A stretch of 64,000 nucleotides of DNA from Paraburkholderia sp. BL10I2N1 (GCF_004361815.1 NZ_SNWA01000001.1:868001-932000), one strand, 5' to 3'; positions 1-9,729 are shown, numbered from the stretch's first letter. The notes: a model not told the origin generated them from the letters alone. Program-made: numbers and translations.

Positions 1-815
1 AGATGGGGGTCAATCTGCGGCAAACATCCGGGCCGGTGCTCGAACGCGCAGGCGATCTCGCGGCGCTCCTCACCAATCTCGAAGCGAACGACGTGCTGTT
101 CATCGACGAGATCCACCGGCTGTCGCCGGTCGTCGAGGAAATCCTGTATCCGGCGCTCGAGGATTATCAGATCGACATCATGATCGGCGAGGGTCCGGCC
201 GCACGCAGCGTCAAGCTCGATCTGCAACCGTTCACGCTCGTTGGCGCGACCACGCGCGCCGGGATGCTCACGAATCCGTTGCGCGACCGTTTCGGTATCG
301 TCGCGCGTCTCGAGTTTTACAACGCGGATGAGCTGGCACGCATCGTCAGCCGCTCGGCGTCGCTGCTTGGCGCGCAGATTCATCCCGACGGCGCGTTCGA
401 AATCGCGAAACGCTCGCGCGGCACACCGCGGATTGCGAACCGCCTGTTGCGGCGCGTCCGCGACTTCGCCGAAGTGAAGGCAGACGGCAACATCACGGCG
501 AAAGTCGCCGATGCCGCGCTCGCCATGCTCGACGTCGACCCGGTCGGATTCGATTTGATGGACCGCAAGCTGCTCGAAGCGATCCTGCACAAGTTCGACG
601 GCGGCCCGGTCGGCGTCGACAACCTGGCCGCGGCAATCGGCGAAGAGCGCGATACCATCGAAGACGTCCTCGAACCGTATCTGATCCAGCAGGGCTTCCT
701 GCAGCGCACACCACGCGGCCGGGTCGCCACGCTGCTGACATATCGGCATTTCGGTCTTGCTGCACCGAATACGTCGAGTCCGGTACGCAACCTGTGGGAT
801 TCGGGCGAGCCCTGA
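1..815 (+). CDS. ruvB: Holliday junction branch-migration helicase RuvB (5'-truncated by window edge)
   Basis: RuvB is the hexameric AAA+ motor that, with RuvA, drives branch migration of Holliday junctions before RuvC resolution. The visible 270 residues carry the Walker B box DEIH (fragment residues 35-38), the sensor-1 stretch GATTRAG, the arginine-finger region NPLRDRFG, and the C-terminal winged-helix DNA-binding domain ending LLTYRHFGL. The N-terminal Walker A part lies left of the window; the first ATG here is an internal methionine ([12 protein letters not shown] context). Identity is secure. Confidence 0.97.
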   Translation, partial: MGVNLRQTSGPVLERAGDLAALLTNLEANDVLFIDEIHRLSPVVEEILYPALEDYQIDIMIGEGPAARSVKLDLQPFTLVGATTRAGMLTNPLRDRFGIVARLEFYNADELARIVSRSASLLGAQIHPDGAFEIAKRSRGTPRIANRLLRRVRDFAEVKADGNITAKVADAALAMLDVDPVGFDLMDRKLLEAILHKFDGGPVGVDNLAAAIGEERDTIEDVLEPYLIQQGFLQRTPRGRVATLLTYRHFGLAAPNTSSPVRNLWDSGEP

Positions 816-864
816 CCCCCGCGCCAAACGTTGCATCAGGCACCAGCACAGGAAGAGCCAGGCG

Positions 865-1797
865 ATGTCCGATCAAGCCAGTCCGCGAAGCGATCAAACG
901 GGGTTCGCGCAGCTTGTCGCGAAACGTTTGCGTACGAGGCTGGCTGCGGGCGTGACGCACCTGACGAGCGGCAGCGGCCCGTCGCTCGATTACTCCTCGC
1001 CACCCGGTGACCCCGGCCTCTTCGGCCCCGATGCCGTCTGCTGGAAAGTCCATTCCGACTTCACGTCGATGATGACGGGCGGTATTAGCGCGCTGCTGCT
1101 TCAGGCGCTGCATCCGCTCGCGCTGGCCGGCGTCTGGGATCACTCCTCGTTCCGCAGCGATATCCTCGGACGGCTGCGTCGTACCGCGACGTTTATTTCG
1201 GGCACGACGTATGGCAACCAGCGCGACGCACTCGCCCTGATCGAGCGAGTGAAGCAGATCCATTCCGGGGTCGCGGGCACTGCTCCCGATGGCCGCCCCT
1301 ACCGTGCGAGCGACCCCGCGTTGCTGACATGGGTGCACGTCGCGGAAGTGTCGAGCTTTATGACCGCGCATATGCGCTACGTGAATCCCGCGCTGCCTGT
1401 CGAAGCGCAGGACCAGTACTTTGCCGAAACGGCCCGTATCGCCGAAATGCTCGGGGCTGTCGGGATTCCCCGTTCGCGGGCCGAAATAGAAGCCTATCTG
1501 GTCGCGATGCGGTCTGAACTGGAAGCCAGCTCGCGCGCGCGTGAAGTCGTGAATGTGCTGATGAGCGCGCGTCCGCCAGGCATCACAATGCGGCCGGCGG
1601 GCACGCTGATGCTCAACGCCGGTGTCGATCTGCTCCCGGAGTGGGCGCAGGCGATGCTGGGCTTCGATACGTTTTCTCGCGTGAGGCGGGCGCTCGTACG
1701 TCCAGGCGTGAGGCTTGTTGCGCCCGTGATGCGCTGGGCGCTGGTGAAGGGCGTATCGAAGCGGGCTCGAAGACGCGTCGCAGCGACGCGCCCCTGA
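865..1797 (+). CDS. MpaB/DUF2236 family oxygenase-like protein
   Basis: A 310-residue protein of the ER-bound oxygenase MpaB/rubber-oxygenase catalytic family (DUF2236). It has the family's N-terminal block VCWKVHSDF, the HPLALAGVWDHSSF region (HP at residues 83-84), and a conserved TWVHVAEVSSFM helix. Known relatives (latex-clearing protein, MpaB') bind heme, but the physiological substrate of these short proteobacterial members is unknown. An upstream in-frame start exists at 757 inside ruvB; I chose ATG 865, which follows a GGAAG purine stretch and begins MSDQ. It lies 49 bases after ruvB in the same direction and may be read through from it. No signal peptide is obvious. Confidence 0.8.
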   Translation: MSDQASPRSDQTGFAQLVAKRLRTRLAAGVTHLTSGSGPSLDYSSPPGDPGLFGPDAVCWKVHSDFTSMMTGGISALLLQALHPLALAGVWDHSSFRSDILGRLRRTATFISGTTYGNQRDALALIERVKQIHSGVAGTAPDGRPYRASDPALLTWVHVAEVSSFMTAHMRYVNPALPVEAQDQYFAETARIAEMLGAVGIPRSRAEIEAYLVAMRSELEASSRAREVVNVLMSARPPGITMRPAGTLMLNAGVDLLPEWAQAMLGFDTFSRVRRALVRPGVRLVAPVMRWALVKGVSKRARRRVAATRP

Positions 1798-1849
1798 CCC
1801 ACAGCCATCACCCGGCGCGCACCTTGCGCAGAACCCTCTGGCGTTCTGA

Positions 1850-2521
1850 TCACCGTCCGGGTTCGGGCACTTTCCTAAGGTTGTCGTCCTGACTGTGGCC
1901 ACCCAGGTGCTCGACGTCAGCCCACGTAACAACCGCCGCTGCAGCGCCGTCGAAGTCCACCACATTCATGCTCGTATTGAGCAACGAGTAGGTACGCGGT
2001 GCTTCGAGCGACAAACCGTTCGCATACCGGTATACGCAATCGAGCACGCCACCGTGCGCGACGCACGCGATGCGCCCTCCCGGGTGCACCGCGATGATCG
2101 GTTCGATCGCATGCAGTACGCGATGATAGAACGCGCGCTGCGATTCGCCGTCCGGTGGCGCGAAACCCGGGTCACGTGTTTGCCAATGGGCATATTCGTC
2201 GGGAAAGCGCCCGGCAATCTCGTCGCTGTCGTGGCCCTGGAAAGCGCCGTATTGCCGCTCGCGCAAGCCTTGACGCAGCTGAAGTGGCAAGCCGAGCGCA
2301 CTCGCTATGGGTTGCGCGGTTTGCTGCGCACGCATCAGGTCGCTCGAATAGATCGCATCCAGCCGCGCGCCCTGCTTCACTTCACGTTCAAGCCGTTGCG
2401 CGAGTTTCTGAGCCTGCTCGACGCCGCTCGTCGCGAGTGGTATGTCGATGTGCCCCTGGATGCGTTTGATGCGATTCCAGTCGGTCTCGCCGTGCCGGAT
2501 GAAGATGACCTGGGTGGACAT
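1850..2521 (-). CDS. Histidine phosphatase family protein (phosphoglycerate-mutase-like)
   Basis: A 223-residue member of histidine phosphatase branch 1. The RHGETDWN motif at residues 9-16 places the phospho-accepting histidine at residue 10; LRERQYGAFQG and the second catalytic histidine in VAHGGVLD complete the active site. Annotated relatives are called GpmB or alpha-ribazole phosphatase, but cofactor-dependent mutase activity is not proven for this type, so a phosphatase with unknown substrate is the safer call. The ORF is open further upstream, but MSTQVIFIRHGE at 2521 is the family start. It follows dtd on the same strand (70-base gap) and is probably co-transcribed with tyrS and dtd. 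Confidence 0.88.
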   Translation of the reverse strand: MSTQVIFIRHGETDWNRIKRIQGHIDIPLATSGVEQAQKLAQRLEREVKQGARLDAIYSSDLMRAQQTAQPIASALGLPLQLRQGLRERQYGAFQGHDSDEIAGRFPDEYAHWQTRDPGFAPPDGESQRAFYHRVLHAIEPIIAVHPGGRIACVAHGGVLDCVYRYANGLSLEAPRTYSLLNTSMNVVDFDGAAAAVVTWADVEHLGGHSQDDNLRKVPEPGR

Positions 2522-2591
2522 AGGAAAGCATGCCTGGATCGAATACGGAGCCGCCATTGTCGCAAAAAGCGACGGCGGGCAACGGAAGGCT

Positions 2592-3050
2592 TCAGGGACG
2601 TGTCTGAAGCCAGAACGTGACCGGGCCGTCATTGACGAGCGACACCTGCATATCCGCGCCGAATTCGCCCGTCTCGACGACTGGATGCTTTGCCCGTGCG
2701 GCTGCGACGAAATACTCAAAGAGGCGCCGTCCCTCATCGGGCGGCGCAGCCGGCGTGAAGCTCGGACGCAGACCACTGTTCGTATCGGCGGCCAGCGTGA
2801 ATTGCGAGACGAGCAGCAAACCGCCCGCCCGACCCGCCCCGTCGATGTTCTGCACCGACAGGTTCATCTTGCCCGCCGCGTCGCTAAACACACGATAGCC
2901 GAGCAACCTGGCGAGCAGCCTGTCGGCGACGGCATCGGTGTCGCCGCGCTCCGCGCAGACAAGCGCGAGCAGACCTGCCTCGATCGCCCCCGTCACGCGA
3001 TCGTCGACACGCACTTCGGCGTGCCGCACCCGTTGAATCAGCGCGATCAC
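2592..3050 (-). CDS. dtd: D-aminoacyl-tRNA deacylase
   Basis: Dtd hydrolyses D-amino acids (and glycine) mischarged onto tRNA, notably D-Tyr-tRNA, which fits its position directly after tyrS. The 152-residue protein shows the family's two active-site motifs: [17 protein letters not shown] (Ser-Gln-x-Thr block) and NDGPVTFWL (the Gly-cisPro loop that excludes L-amino acids). Length is slightly above the usual 145-150. It begins MIALIQRV, the conserved N-terminus. It is cytoplasmic and transcribed on the minus strand from the tyrS side (55-base gap). Confidence 0.96.
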   Translation of the reverse strand: MIALIQRVRHAEVRVDDRVTGAIEAGLLALVCAERGDTDAVADRLLARLLGYRVFSDAAGKMNLSVQNIDGAGRAGGLLLVSQFTLAADTNSGLRPSFTPAAPPDEGRRLFEYFVAAARAKHPVVETGEFGADMQVSLVNDGPVTFWLQTRP

Positions 3051-3105
3051 GCGACGTGCTCCTCAAGCACGACAAACGGGGCGGCCACGATGCGCATCAA
3101 GCCGG

Positions 3106-4353
3106 TCAGGCCGTCAACGTCACGCGCGCAAAGCGGCGCTTGCCAACCTGCACGACGAACTCGCCGGCCTCGATCTTCAAGCCCTTATCGGACACCGTCG
3201 CGCCGTCGATCTTGACGCCACCCTGCTCGATATTGCGCAGCGCCTCGCTCGTCGACGGCACGAGTCCGGCCTGCTTCAGCAGTTGCCCGACCGCCAGCGG
3301 GGCGCCCGCAAGCGCTACTGACGGAATGTCGTCCGGCAGGCCACCCTTCGCGCGATGATTGAAGTCTTCAAGTGCACGCTCGGCGGCGGCGGCCGAATGG
3401 AAACGTTCGACGATTTCCTGCGCCAGCATCACCTTGAAATCGCGTGGATTGCGGCCCGCTTCGGCTTCGCGTCTGAAGCCGGCGATCTCGTCCATCGGAC
3501 GGAACGACAGCAGTTCGAAGTAACGCCACATGAGCATATCGGAGATGCTCATCAGCTTGCCGAACATGTCGGTCGGCTTTTCGCTGATGCCGATGTAGTT
3601 ATTCTTCGATTTCGACATCTTCTCGACGCCATCGAGCCCTTCGAGCAGCGGCATCGTCAGGATGCACTGCTGTTCCTGGCCATACTGCTTCTGCAACTCA
3701 CGACCGACGAGCAGATTGAACTTCTGGTCGGTGCCGCCCAGTTCGAGGTCCGCGTTCAGCGCGACCGAGTCGTAACCCTGCATCAGCGGATAAAGGAATT
3801 CGTGGATCGAAATCGGTACACCGCCCTGAAAACGCCTGGTGAAATCCTCGCGTTCGAGGATCCGCGCAACCGTGTAGCGCGAAGCGAGCTTGATCATCCC
3901 GTCGGCGCCGAGCGGCATCGACCATTCGCTGTTGTAGCGGATCTCGGTCTTCTCACGGTCGAGCACGAGCGCGGCCTGATCGAAATACGTCTTCGCGTTC
4001 GATTCGATCTGCTCGCGCGTAAGCGGCGGACGCGTCGCATTACGGCCCGACGGATCGCCGATCAGCGACGTGAAATCGCCGATCAGGAAGATCACCGTGT
4101 GCCCGAGGTCCTGCAACTGGCGCATCTTGTTCAGCACGACCGTGTGGCCGATATGGATGTCCGGCGCCGTTGGGTCGAGGCCCAGCTTGATGCGCAGCGG
4201 CTTGCCGGTGGCCGCGCTGCGCGCGAGCTTCTGCGCAAACTCATCCTCGATCAGCAACTCGTCGACGCCGCGTTTCGTGACAGCGAGGGCGTGACGCACT
4301 TCGTCGGTGATCGGAAAGGCGGGACTGGGCTTGGAAGTGGACTCGGTGCTCAT
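3106..4353 (-). CDS. tyrS: Tyrosyl-tRNA synthetase (TyrZ-type)
   Basis: Class Ic synthetase that charges tRNA-Tyr. The 415-residue product has the HIGH signature as HIGH at residues 67-70, a Rossmann catalytic domain with [11 protein letters not shown], the second signature KMSKSKNN near residue 245, and a C-terminal S4 RNA-binding domain ([16 protein letters not shown]). The long insertion pattern after HIGH matches the type 2 (TyrRZ) form common in beta-proteobacteria. The start was set at MSTEST (4353) because the 32 upstream codons are arginine/serine-rich and not conserved in the family. It heads a minus-strand unit tyrS-dtd-phosphatase. Confidence 0.97.
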   Translation of the reverse strand: MSTESTSKPSPAFPITDEVRHALAVTKRGVDELLIEDEFAQKLARSAATGKPLRIKLGLDPTAPDIHIGHTVVLNKMRQLQDLGHTVIFLIGDFTSLIGDPSGRNATRPPLTREQIESNAKTYFDQAALVLDREKTEIRYNSEWSMPLGADGMIKLASRYTVARILEREDFTRRFQGGVPISIHEFLYPLMQGYDSVALNADLELGGTDQKFNLLVGRELQKQYGQEQQCILTMPLLEGLDGVEKMSKSKNNYIGISEKPTDMFGKLMSISDMLMWRYFELLSFRPMDEIAGFRREAEAGRNPRDFKVMLAQEIVERFHSAAAAERALEDFNHRAKGGLPDDIPSVALAGAPLAVGQLLKQAGLVPSTSEALRNIEQGGVKIDGATVSDKGLKIEAGEFVVQVGKRRFARVTLTA

Positions 4354-4539
4354 GCTGGAACGTGACGTCGAAAAAAGAGATTGTCCCATAGTTGGCGCGG
4401 GCGGCCGGCGCCGGGACGGACACCGGATTTTACGTGATTCGCCCCGCAAAGCCGATCTTTCGTGGCCGCGCGCCTATCCGCGCGGCCTGTCGCGCTGATA
4501 ATCTGTTAAAACGGTTCGCAACCATAGGAGGAGCAGAAC

Positions 4540-5673
4540 GTGGCGAGAGAGACGACAGACGGCGGCGTGTATTTCGGATTGATGTCGGGCACCAGCATGG
4601 ATGGCGTCGACGGCATCGCGGTTGAATTCGCGAAGGGCAAGACGCCCGTGGTGCGCTCGGAAGCGTTCGTCGGCTTTTCGGAGGGCTTGCGGGACGCGCT
4701 GTTTGCCCTGCAACAACCCGGCGACAACGAGATCGAGCGCGAGGCGCTGGCGGCGAACGCACTCGCCGCCCGCTATACCGTGTGCTGCCATGAACTGTTA
4801 CGCAGCGGCAACCTGTCCGCGACAGCGGTGCGCGCAATCGGCGTGCACGGCCAGACCGTGCGGCACCGGCCCGAAAAAGGCTATACGCGACAGATCAATA
4901 ACCCGTCGCTACTCGCGGAAATGACGCACATCGACGTAATCGCCGACTTCCGCTCGCGCGACGTCGCCGCCGGCGGCCAGGGTGCGCCGCTCGTTCCGGC
5001 TTTCCACGCAACCGTGTTCGGTAAAAAAGGGGAAACCCGCGTGGTCTGTAACCTGGGCGGAATCAGCAACATCACGATTCTCGGCGCTGCGGGCGGCGTA
5101 CGTGGCTTCGATTGCGGGCCTGGCAATGCGCTGCTCGACGAGTGGGCACAGCGGCACCTGGGCAAGCCTTACGACGAAGGCGGCCATCTTGCCGCGAGTG
5201 GCCAGGTGCACCGGCCATTGTTGCACGCGCTGCTGGACGAACCATTCTTCGAGCAGCAACCGCCGAAGAGCACTGGTCGCGACCTGTTCAATGCCGAATG
5301 GCTGGACGCGAGGCTCGCGCCATTCACGTCGGTCAGTGCCGCGGACGTGCAGGCAACGCTCACCGCGCTGACTGCCATCACGGTCGCCCGCGAGATTGAA
5401 CGTCACGCGCCAGACAGTCGGGCCGTGTATGTGTGCGGCGGCGGCGCCCGCAATCCCGAGTTGCTAAAGGCCCTTCAGGCAACTTTCGAGGAAAGCGGAT
5501 GCAGCGGTGTGCCGGTGATGACTACCGAAGCGCTTGGCGTGCCCCCGCATCAGGTCGAGCCGCTTGCTTTCGCGTGGCTGGCGATGCGTTGCGTCGAGCG
5601 CCAACCGGGTAATCTGCCGGCAGTGACCGGAGCGGCAGGAGAACGAGTGCTGGGCGCGATCTATCCGCGCTGA
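4540..5673 (+). CDS. anmK: Anhydro-N-acetylmuramic acid kinase
   Basis: AnmK hydrolyses and phosphorylates 1,6-anhydro-MurNAc to MurNAc-6-phosphate in peptidoglycan recycling. The 377-residue protein has the phosphate-binding loop [12 protein letters not shown] at residues 13-24, HGQTVRH, and the sugar-kinase block [11 protein letters not shown] followed by [12 protein letters not shown]. The start is GTG at 4540, preceded by a strong GGAGGAG ribosome binding site. Divergent from tyrS with a 186-base promoter region between them. A bidirectional terminator follows. Confidence 0.97.
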   Translation: MARETTDGGVYFGLMSGTSMDGVDGIAVEFAKGKTPVVRSEAFVGFSEGLRDALFALQQPGDNEIEREALAANALAARYTVCCHELLRSGNLSATAVRAIGVHGQTVRHRPEKGYTRQINNPSLLAEMTHIDVIADFRSRDVAAGGQGAPLVPAFHATVFGKKGETRVVCNLGGISNITILGAAGGVRGFDCGPGNALLDEWAQRHLGKPYDEGGHLAASGQVHRPLLHALLDEPFFEQQPPKSTGRDLFNAEWLDARLAPFTSVSAADVQATLTALTAITVAREIERHAPDSRAVYVCGGGARNPELLKALQATFEESGCSGVPVMTTEALGVPPHQVEPLAFAWLAMRCVERQPGNLPAVTGAAGERVLGAIYPR

Positions 5674-5724
5674 CCGCGCGCCGCCAGCGTTCGTTCGCGA
5701 ACGTGAAGACTCGCCGACAAATGG

Positions 5725-5753
5725 AAAACGGGGCTTTTCAGCCCCGTTTTTTT
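5725..5753 (+). terminator. Intrinsic terminator between anmK and erpA
   Basis: Perfect stem AAAACGGGGCT/AGCCCCGTTTT (5725-5735 with 5740-5750) and a seven-T tail on the plus strand. The A-run on the other side gives a shorter U-tract on the minus strand, so it can serve both convergent genes. Confidence 0.9.
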
Positions 5754-5779
5754 CGACAAACCGCTTCGTCAGCCGATAA

Positions 5780-6145
5780 TCAGACCGAGAACGACGAACC
5801 GCAACCGCAGGTGGTCGTGGCATTCGGATTCTTGATCACGAACTGGGCACCGTTGATGTCGTCCTTATAGTCGATCTCAGCGCCTACCAGATACTGGTAG
5901 CTCATCGAGTCGATCAGCAGCTGGACGCCGCTCTTGTTCATCACGGTGTCGTCTTCATTGACGGCTTCGTCGAACGTAAAACCGTACTGAAAGCCCGAGC
6001 AGCCGCCGCCCTGCACGAAAACGCGCAGCTTCAGCTCCGGGTTGCCTTCTTCATCGATCAGTTGCTTGACCTTCTCAGCCGCTGCGTCGGTGAAAACGAA
6101 GGGGCCCGGCATCTCGGTTACGGGGGTGTCGGTGACTGCGTTCAT
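5780..6145 (-). CDS. erpA: Iron-sulfur cluster insertion protein ErpA
   Basis: A-type Fe-S carrier that delivers [4Fe-4S] clusters to apo-targets such as IspG/IspH. The 121-residue protein carries the three conserved cluster ligands Cys49 (GGGCSGFQY), Cys113 and Cys115 ([11 protein letters not shown]). Length and sequence match ErpA rather than IscA because of the N-terminal extension and the [11 protein letters not shown] block. It lies downstream of rpsI on the minus strand, but a strong terminator (6296-6332) separates the two, so erpA probably has its own promoter; a TACAAT -10-like element sits about 35 bases upstream of the start. Confidence 0.96.
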   Translation of the reverse strand: MNAVTDTPVTEMPGPFVFTDAAAEKVKQLIDEEGNPELKLRVFVQGGGCSGFQYGFTFDEAVNEDDTVMNKSGVQLLIDSMSYQYLVGAEIDYKDDINGAQFVIKNPNATTTCGCGSSFSV

Positions 6146-6295
6146 TCGAACTCTCCAAAAAAGCTTCTAGACGCTATTGTAGGGCTGATCTCGATATCGT
6201 GCTGAACCCCCATAAAATCAATGGGTTCTTGTAGCGATAGTTGTCCCCCATCGCAACAATGGCATGGAGCGAGCGCCCGAGCACTTGGTCCAATG

Positions 6296-6332
6296 AAAAA
6301 AGCCGCCAACGCATCTGCGAAGGCGGCTTTTT
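6296..6332 (-). terminator. Intrinsic terminator after rpsI
   Basis: Stem AAAAAGCCGCC/GGCGGCTTTTT around a 14-base loop; the six-base A-run at 6296-6301 becomes the U-tract for minus-strand transcripts leaving rpsI. It also has a T-run on the plus strand. Confidence 0.9.
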
Positions 6333-6381
6333 GCAGCGATTTCGCCCGGGTTGCCCCATCGGCGAAACCAGCCCGAAGCGA

Positions 6382-6774
6382 TTAACGCTTCGAGAATTGC
6401 TTCCTGCGGCGTGCCTTGTGGAAGCCGACCTTCTTACGTTCGACTTCACGTGCATCACGCGTCACGAAGCCAGCGTTCGACAGAGCCGGCTTCAGCGTTG
6501 CGTCGTAGTCCATCAGCGCGCGGGTGATGCCGTGGCGAACCGCACCGGCCTGACCCGTTTCACCGCCACCCGACACGTTCACCTTGATGTCGAACGTTAC
6601 AGCGTGGTTCGTGAGTTCCAGCGGCTGGCGCACGATCATCAGCGAGGTTTCGCGCGAGAAGTAGTCGGCGATGGGCTTGCCGTTCACAACGATGTCGCCC
6701 TTGCCTGCCTTGATGAAGACACGAGCAACGGCGCTCTTGCGGCGGCCCGTACCGTAGTTCCAGTTACCGATCAT
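6382..6774 (-). CDS. rpsI: 30S ribosomal protein S9
   Basis: Small-subunit protein uS9; 130 residues. It starts [19 protein letters not shown] and ends [11 protein letters not shown], the basic tail whose last residues contact P-site tRNA. It follows rplM by 11 bases, the conserved rplM-rpsI ribosomal operon. Confidence 0.99.
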   Translation of the reverse strand: MIGNWNYGTGRRKSAVARVFIKAGKGDIVVNGKPIADYFSRETSLMIVRQPLELTNHAVTFDIKVNVSGGGETGQAGAVRHGITRALMDYDATLKPALSNAGFVTRDAREVERKKVGFHKARRRKQFSKR

Positions 6775-6785
6775 GTGGGCTCCCC

Positions 6786-7214
6786 TTAGATCTCGAGCGC
6801 TTTCGGCTGTTGCGCCGAATGCGGATGCGTTGCTTCGGCGTAGACCTTCAGCTTCTTGATCATCGCGTAGCCGAGCGGGCCCTTCGGCAGCATGCCCTTG
6901 ACCGCCTTCTCGAGCGCACGGCCCGGGAAGCGTTCCTGCATCTTGCCGAACGTCGTTTCGTAGATACCGCCCGGGTAGCCCGAGTGGCGATAGTACTTCT
7001 TGTCTGTGGTCTTGTTGCCCGTGACCTTCAGCTTGCCGGCGTTGATAACGATGATGAAATCACCGGTGTCGACGTGCGGGGTGAACTCAGGCTTGTGCTT
7101 GCCGCGAAGACGGCGTGCCACTTCGCTGGCGACACGGCCGAGAACCTTATCCGTCGCGTCAATCACGTACCATTCGCGCGTCACCTCATGGGCTTTTGCG
7201 GAAAACGTCTTCAT
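6786..7214 (-). CDS. rplM: 50S ribosomal protein L13
   Basis: Large-subunit protein uL13; 142 residues, starting [20 protein letters not shown], with the family signature covering [14 protein letters not shown] and the C-terminal [13 protein letters not shown]. An in-frame ATG 34 codons upstream (7316) falls only about 11 bases after the predicted transcription start and encodes non-conserved residues, so I kept 7214. A roughly 110-base leader precedes the gene; L13 autoregulates translation in E. coli, so this leader is a candidate regulatory region. Confidence 0.99.
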   Translation of the reverse strand: MKTFSAKAHEVTREWYVIDATDKVLGRVASEVARRLRGKHKPEFTPHVDTGDFIIVINAGKLKVTGNKTTDKKYYRHSGYPGGIYETTFGKMQERFPGRALEKAVKGMLPKGPLGYAMIKKLKVYAEATHPHSAQQPKALEI

Positions 7215-7333
7215 GATCGATCCAAATAAAAATGCTTTGCCCTGTGTTTTTTTCCTGCTTAGGTGTCGCGCATCGAGGCGCTGTGCAGGCTCTCCCTGTT
7301 CTTCTCCCGCGGGCATATGCGGAAAAGCCCTGA

Positions 7334-7363
7334 ATTATAAAGGAAATTGCCGCGCCAAGTCAA
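7334..7363 (-). promoter_or_regulatory. Predicted sigma70 promoter of rplM-rpsI
   Basis: Minus strand: TTGACT (7358-7363), 18-base spacer, TATAAT (7334-7339). A consensus -10 with a five-of-six -35 fits a strong growth-driven promoter. The start of transcription would be near 7327. Confidence 0.8.
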
Positions 7364-7394
7364 AACATCCGGCAGAAAGGAGAGCCAGAGGGCG

Positions 7395-7424
7395 AAAAAA
7401 AGCCCGAACTCGCGGTTCGGGCTT
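7395..7424 (-). terminator. Intrinsic terminator of the candidate small RNA
   Basis: Perfect 10-bp stem AAGCCCGAAC/GTTCGGGCTT, 5-base loop, then seven Ts on the minus strand (7401-7395). No protein-coding gene precedes it on this strand. Confidence 0.88.
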
Positions 7425-7486
7425 AATCCACCAAAGGAGGAGGGTGGAGGAGACATGCTGAGGTAGACGAACTGCATCAACCAATG
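7395..7486 (-). ncRNA. Candidate small RNA with anti-Shine-Dalgarno loop
   Basis: A self-contained transcription unit of about 92 nt between osmC-like and rplM. Seen directly: a promoter (TTGCGT, 17 bases, TATAAT), a pyrimidine-rich stretch CTCCTCCACCCTCCTCC (7452 down to 7436), a 6-bp stem TCCACC/GGTGGA that presents CTCCTCCTTT as a 10-base loop (7433-7442), and a terminal 10-bp hairpin with seven Us. The loop copies the 16S rRNA anti-Shine-Dalgarno sequence. This layout resembles the CcsR/cuckoo RNA class of alpha-proteobacteria and Hfq-associated anti-SD sRNAs of Burkholderia; the relationship is inferred. Two AUGs are present, but neither frame has a stop before the terminator, so it is not a small gene. 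Confidence 0.72.
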
Positions 7487-7492
7487 ATTGCG

Positions 7493-7521
7493 ATTATATG
7501 AGGCCACCTTGTGCAACGCAA
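7493..7521 (-). promoter_or_regulatory. Predicted sigma70 promoter of the candidate small RNA
   Basis: Minus strand TTGCGT (7516-7521), exactly 17-base spacer, TATAAT (7493-7498). Predicted start near 7486. Confidence 0.75.
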
Positions 7522-7819
7522 GATCATTTGCATGATGAAATTTGTTTTCACGATGCGAAACAACAACACCCGACGTCTGAATAGGCAAAAACCCTTATCA
7601 ATCAACCGAAATCTCGGCTTTTTCGCGGACTCGCGAGCTCGGCAAGTAGAACTAAACCCCTGGTTAGAGAGGGGCATCCGACGCCGACCAGACATGCCGC
7701 AGCGCAACACGCAAGGTTTTAGCAAGCATAATGCAGTGTCGTCGTCCCTTCGGGCGGGCCTTGAATCGCCGGGCTACAATGCCCATCTCGAATTCAAGCG
7801 CACGCGCTGGAGTACAGGC

Positions 7820-8242
7820 ATGGAATGCAAGGTAACTTGGATGGGGCAGGACGGGATGGCTTTCGCCGCCGAAACGGGCAGCGGCCATCTGGCCATGATG
7901 GATGGAGCACCGGAGGGTGGTGGCCGCAATCTCGCGCCGCGTCCAATGGAAATGGTTCTGTTGGGCACGGGTGGCTGCACGGCCTACGATGTCGTGATGA
8001 TCCTGAAGAAAAGCCGTCAGGAGATCGCCGGCTGCTCGGTCACGCTGAAGGCGGAACGCGCCAGCGAAGACCCGAAGGTCTTCACGAAAATCCATTTCCA
8101 CTTCACAGTGACGGGCAAGAACCTGAATCCGGCGACGGTCGAACGCGCGATCAACCTGTCGCACGACAAGTACTGCTCGGCGTCGATCATGATCGCCAAA
8201 ACGGCCGAGTTGACTCACTCGTTCGATATCGTCGCGGTCTGA
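7820..8242 (+). CDS. OsmC family protein
   Basis: A 140-residue OsmC/Ohr-fold protein (YhfA-like branch). Members use two cysteines for thiol-dependent peroxide reduction; here they sit in GTGGCTAYDVV and in DKYCSASIM. YhfA-type proteins lack a firmly established substrate, so function is given only at family level. An upstream in-frame ORF extends to 7511, but ATG 7820 has a GGAG site seven bases before it and starts MECKVTWMG, the family N-terminus. Divergent from the candidate sRNA and the rplM operon. Confidence 0.85.
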   Translation: MECKVTWMGQDGMAFAAETGSGHLAMMDGAPEGGGRNLAPRPMEMVLLGTGGCTAYDVVMILKKSRQEIAGCSVTLKAERASEDPKVFTKIHFHFTVTGKNLNPATVERAINLSHDKYCSASIMIAKTAELTHSFDIVAV

Positions 8243-8283
8243 TTCCGCGCGACGGGCCCGCAGTAGACGTCATGCCGCAATGC

Positions 8284-8320
8284 AAAACGCCGGCGTCGAG
8301 ATTCGACGCCGGCGTTTTTT
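8284..8320 (+). terminator. Strong bidirectional terminator between osmC-like gene and rnpB
   Basis: Perfect stem AAAACGCCGGCGTCGA/TCGACGCCGGCGTTTT with a 3-base loop and T-run on the plus strand; the four-A run allows termination of rnpB on the minus strand too. Confidence 0.88.
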
Positions 8321-8326
8321 GTTCAG

Positions 8327-8742
<416 letters not shown>

Positions 8743-8811
8743 GCTGGCGGGGATTCTAACACCGGCGCGCCGAACCGCCGGTGCGACGCGCAGAAATAGC
8801 GGCGTGGCGCA

Positions 8812-9723
8812 TCAGCGAGCGCGTCGGCCCCGGCGGAATACCGAAGCGTCGTCATAGAAAGATGGCGCTTCGTTCGCCTGCCACCAGCCCGGAATGCCCA
8901 AAACAGGAAGCGGCGCAAAAACGCGCCCGCCCAGTTCATCCGCCGTTGACAGCGCCTGGCTCACCGCGGCGTCGAGCCACTCGTCGCGCCCGGCGACCGG
9001 CCATGCGAAGTACGCTGGCGGCACATCGACGATCCACGCGTGCGCGGTGCATGCCTTGTATGGCGTGACCAGTTTTTCCAGCAATGCGTGACCGAAGCAC
9101 CGCACTTCGCACGCCGCCCCCCAAGCCGCGCGACCGGCGACAAACAGCGTCTGCCAGTCGAACGCGCGCAGCGCAGCGCTCAGCGCGGGATCGGCACAGG
9201 CGAACAGGACAGCGTTCTCGTCGAAGAGCGTCAGCGCGTCACGCGTGGCCCCGCGCGTCGGGCCGACACCCAGTGCTTCGATCGCGGCCGACTGGCGCGC
9301 ATTCAGCGCCGCCTTGATTCCCGGAAACTGAAACCAGACGAGCGCGTTGAAGAAGTCATGCAGGTTATGGCGGGTCGGCACACAGCCGGTCGATGCGATA
9401 TGCGCCTCGTAGGCCGAGCCGGTCGGCAGGTCCCCCTGCGCAATGAAAGCGAGACGCTCGCCGCGGCCCGTCGTCTGGCTGGAATGCCGGGCGTCCGCGT
9501 TCATTTCAGCGAGCAGCGCAGCCTCGCTGGCGAGCGCCGCCTGTTGCCAGCGCACGCCGCGCGCGGCGAACTGCGCAAACCACGGCGTCGACCAGTCGAT
9601 ATGCTCGAAACCCGGCTTGACCGGCAGGCCTCGTGTCTCCGCCCCGGCTGGCGCAGTACCGGCCGAAGACAGATTGCACATGACACCTTCGGCGGTGGCT
9701 GCCCACCCGTCTTCAGAGCACAT
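8812..9723 (-). CDS. DUF3025 domain-containing protein
   Basis: A roughly 303-residue protein with the DUF3025 core (conserved NLHDFFNALVWFQFPGIKAALN, DALTLFDENAVLF, FGHALLEKL). No biochemical function is known. It begins within 10 bases of the pyrC stop (a GTG at 9726 followed by ATG at 9723), so translation is probably coupled to pyrC; this pairing is common in beta-proteobacteria. No signal peptide or membrane span is visible. Confidence 0.85.
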   Translation of the reverse strand: MCSEDGWAATAEGVMCNLSSAGTAPAGAETRGLPVKPGFEHIDWSTPWFAQFAARGVRWQQAALASEAALLAEMNADARHSSQTTGRGERLAFIAQGDLPTGSAYEAHIASTGCVPTRHNLHDFFNALVWFQFPGIKAALNARQSAAIEALGVGPTRGATRDALTLFDENAVLFACADPALSAALRAFDWQTLFVAGRAAWGAACEVRCFGHALLEKLVTPYKACTAHAWIVDVPPAYFAWPVAGRDEWLDAAVSQALSTADELGGRVFAPLPVLGIPGWWQANEAPSFYDDASVFRRGRRAR

Positions 9724-9729
9724 CACGCC

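Noticed and set aside
7215..7316. N-terminal extension of L13 from the upstream ATG
   Set aside because: The extension is not conserved in L13 and begins about 11 bases from the predicted transcription start; MKTFSAK is the family start.
7395..7477. Small protein starting at 7477 inside the candidate sRNA
   Set aside because: The frame has no stop before the terminator and no ribosome binding site; the pyrimidine tract explains the Pro/Ser codons.
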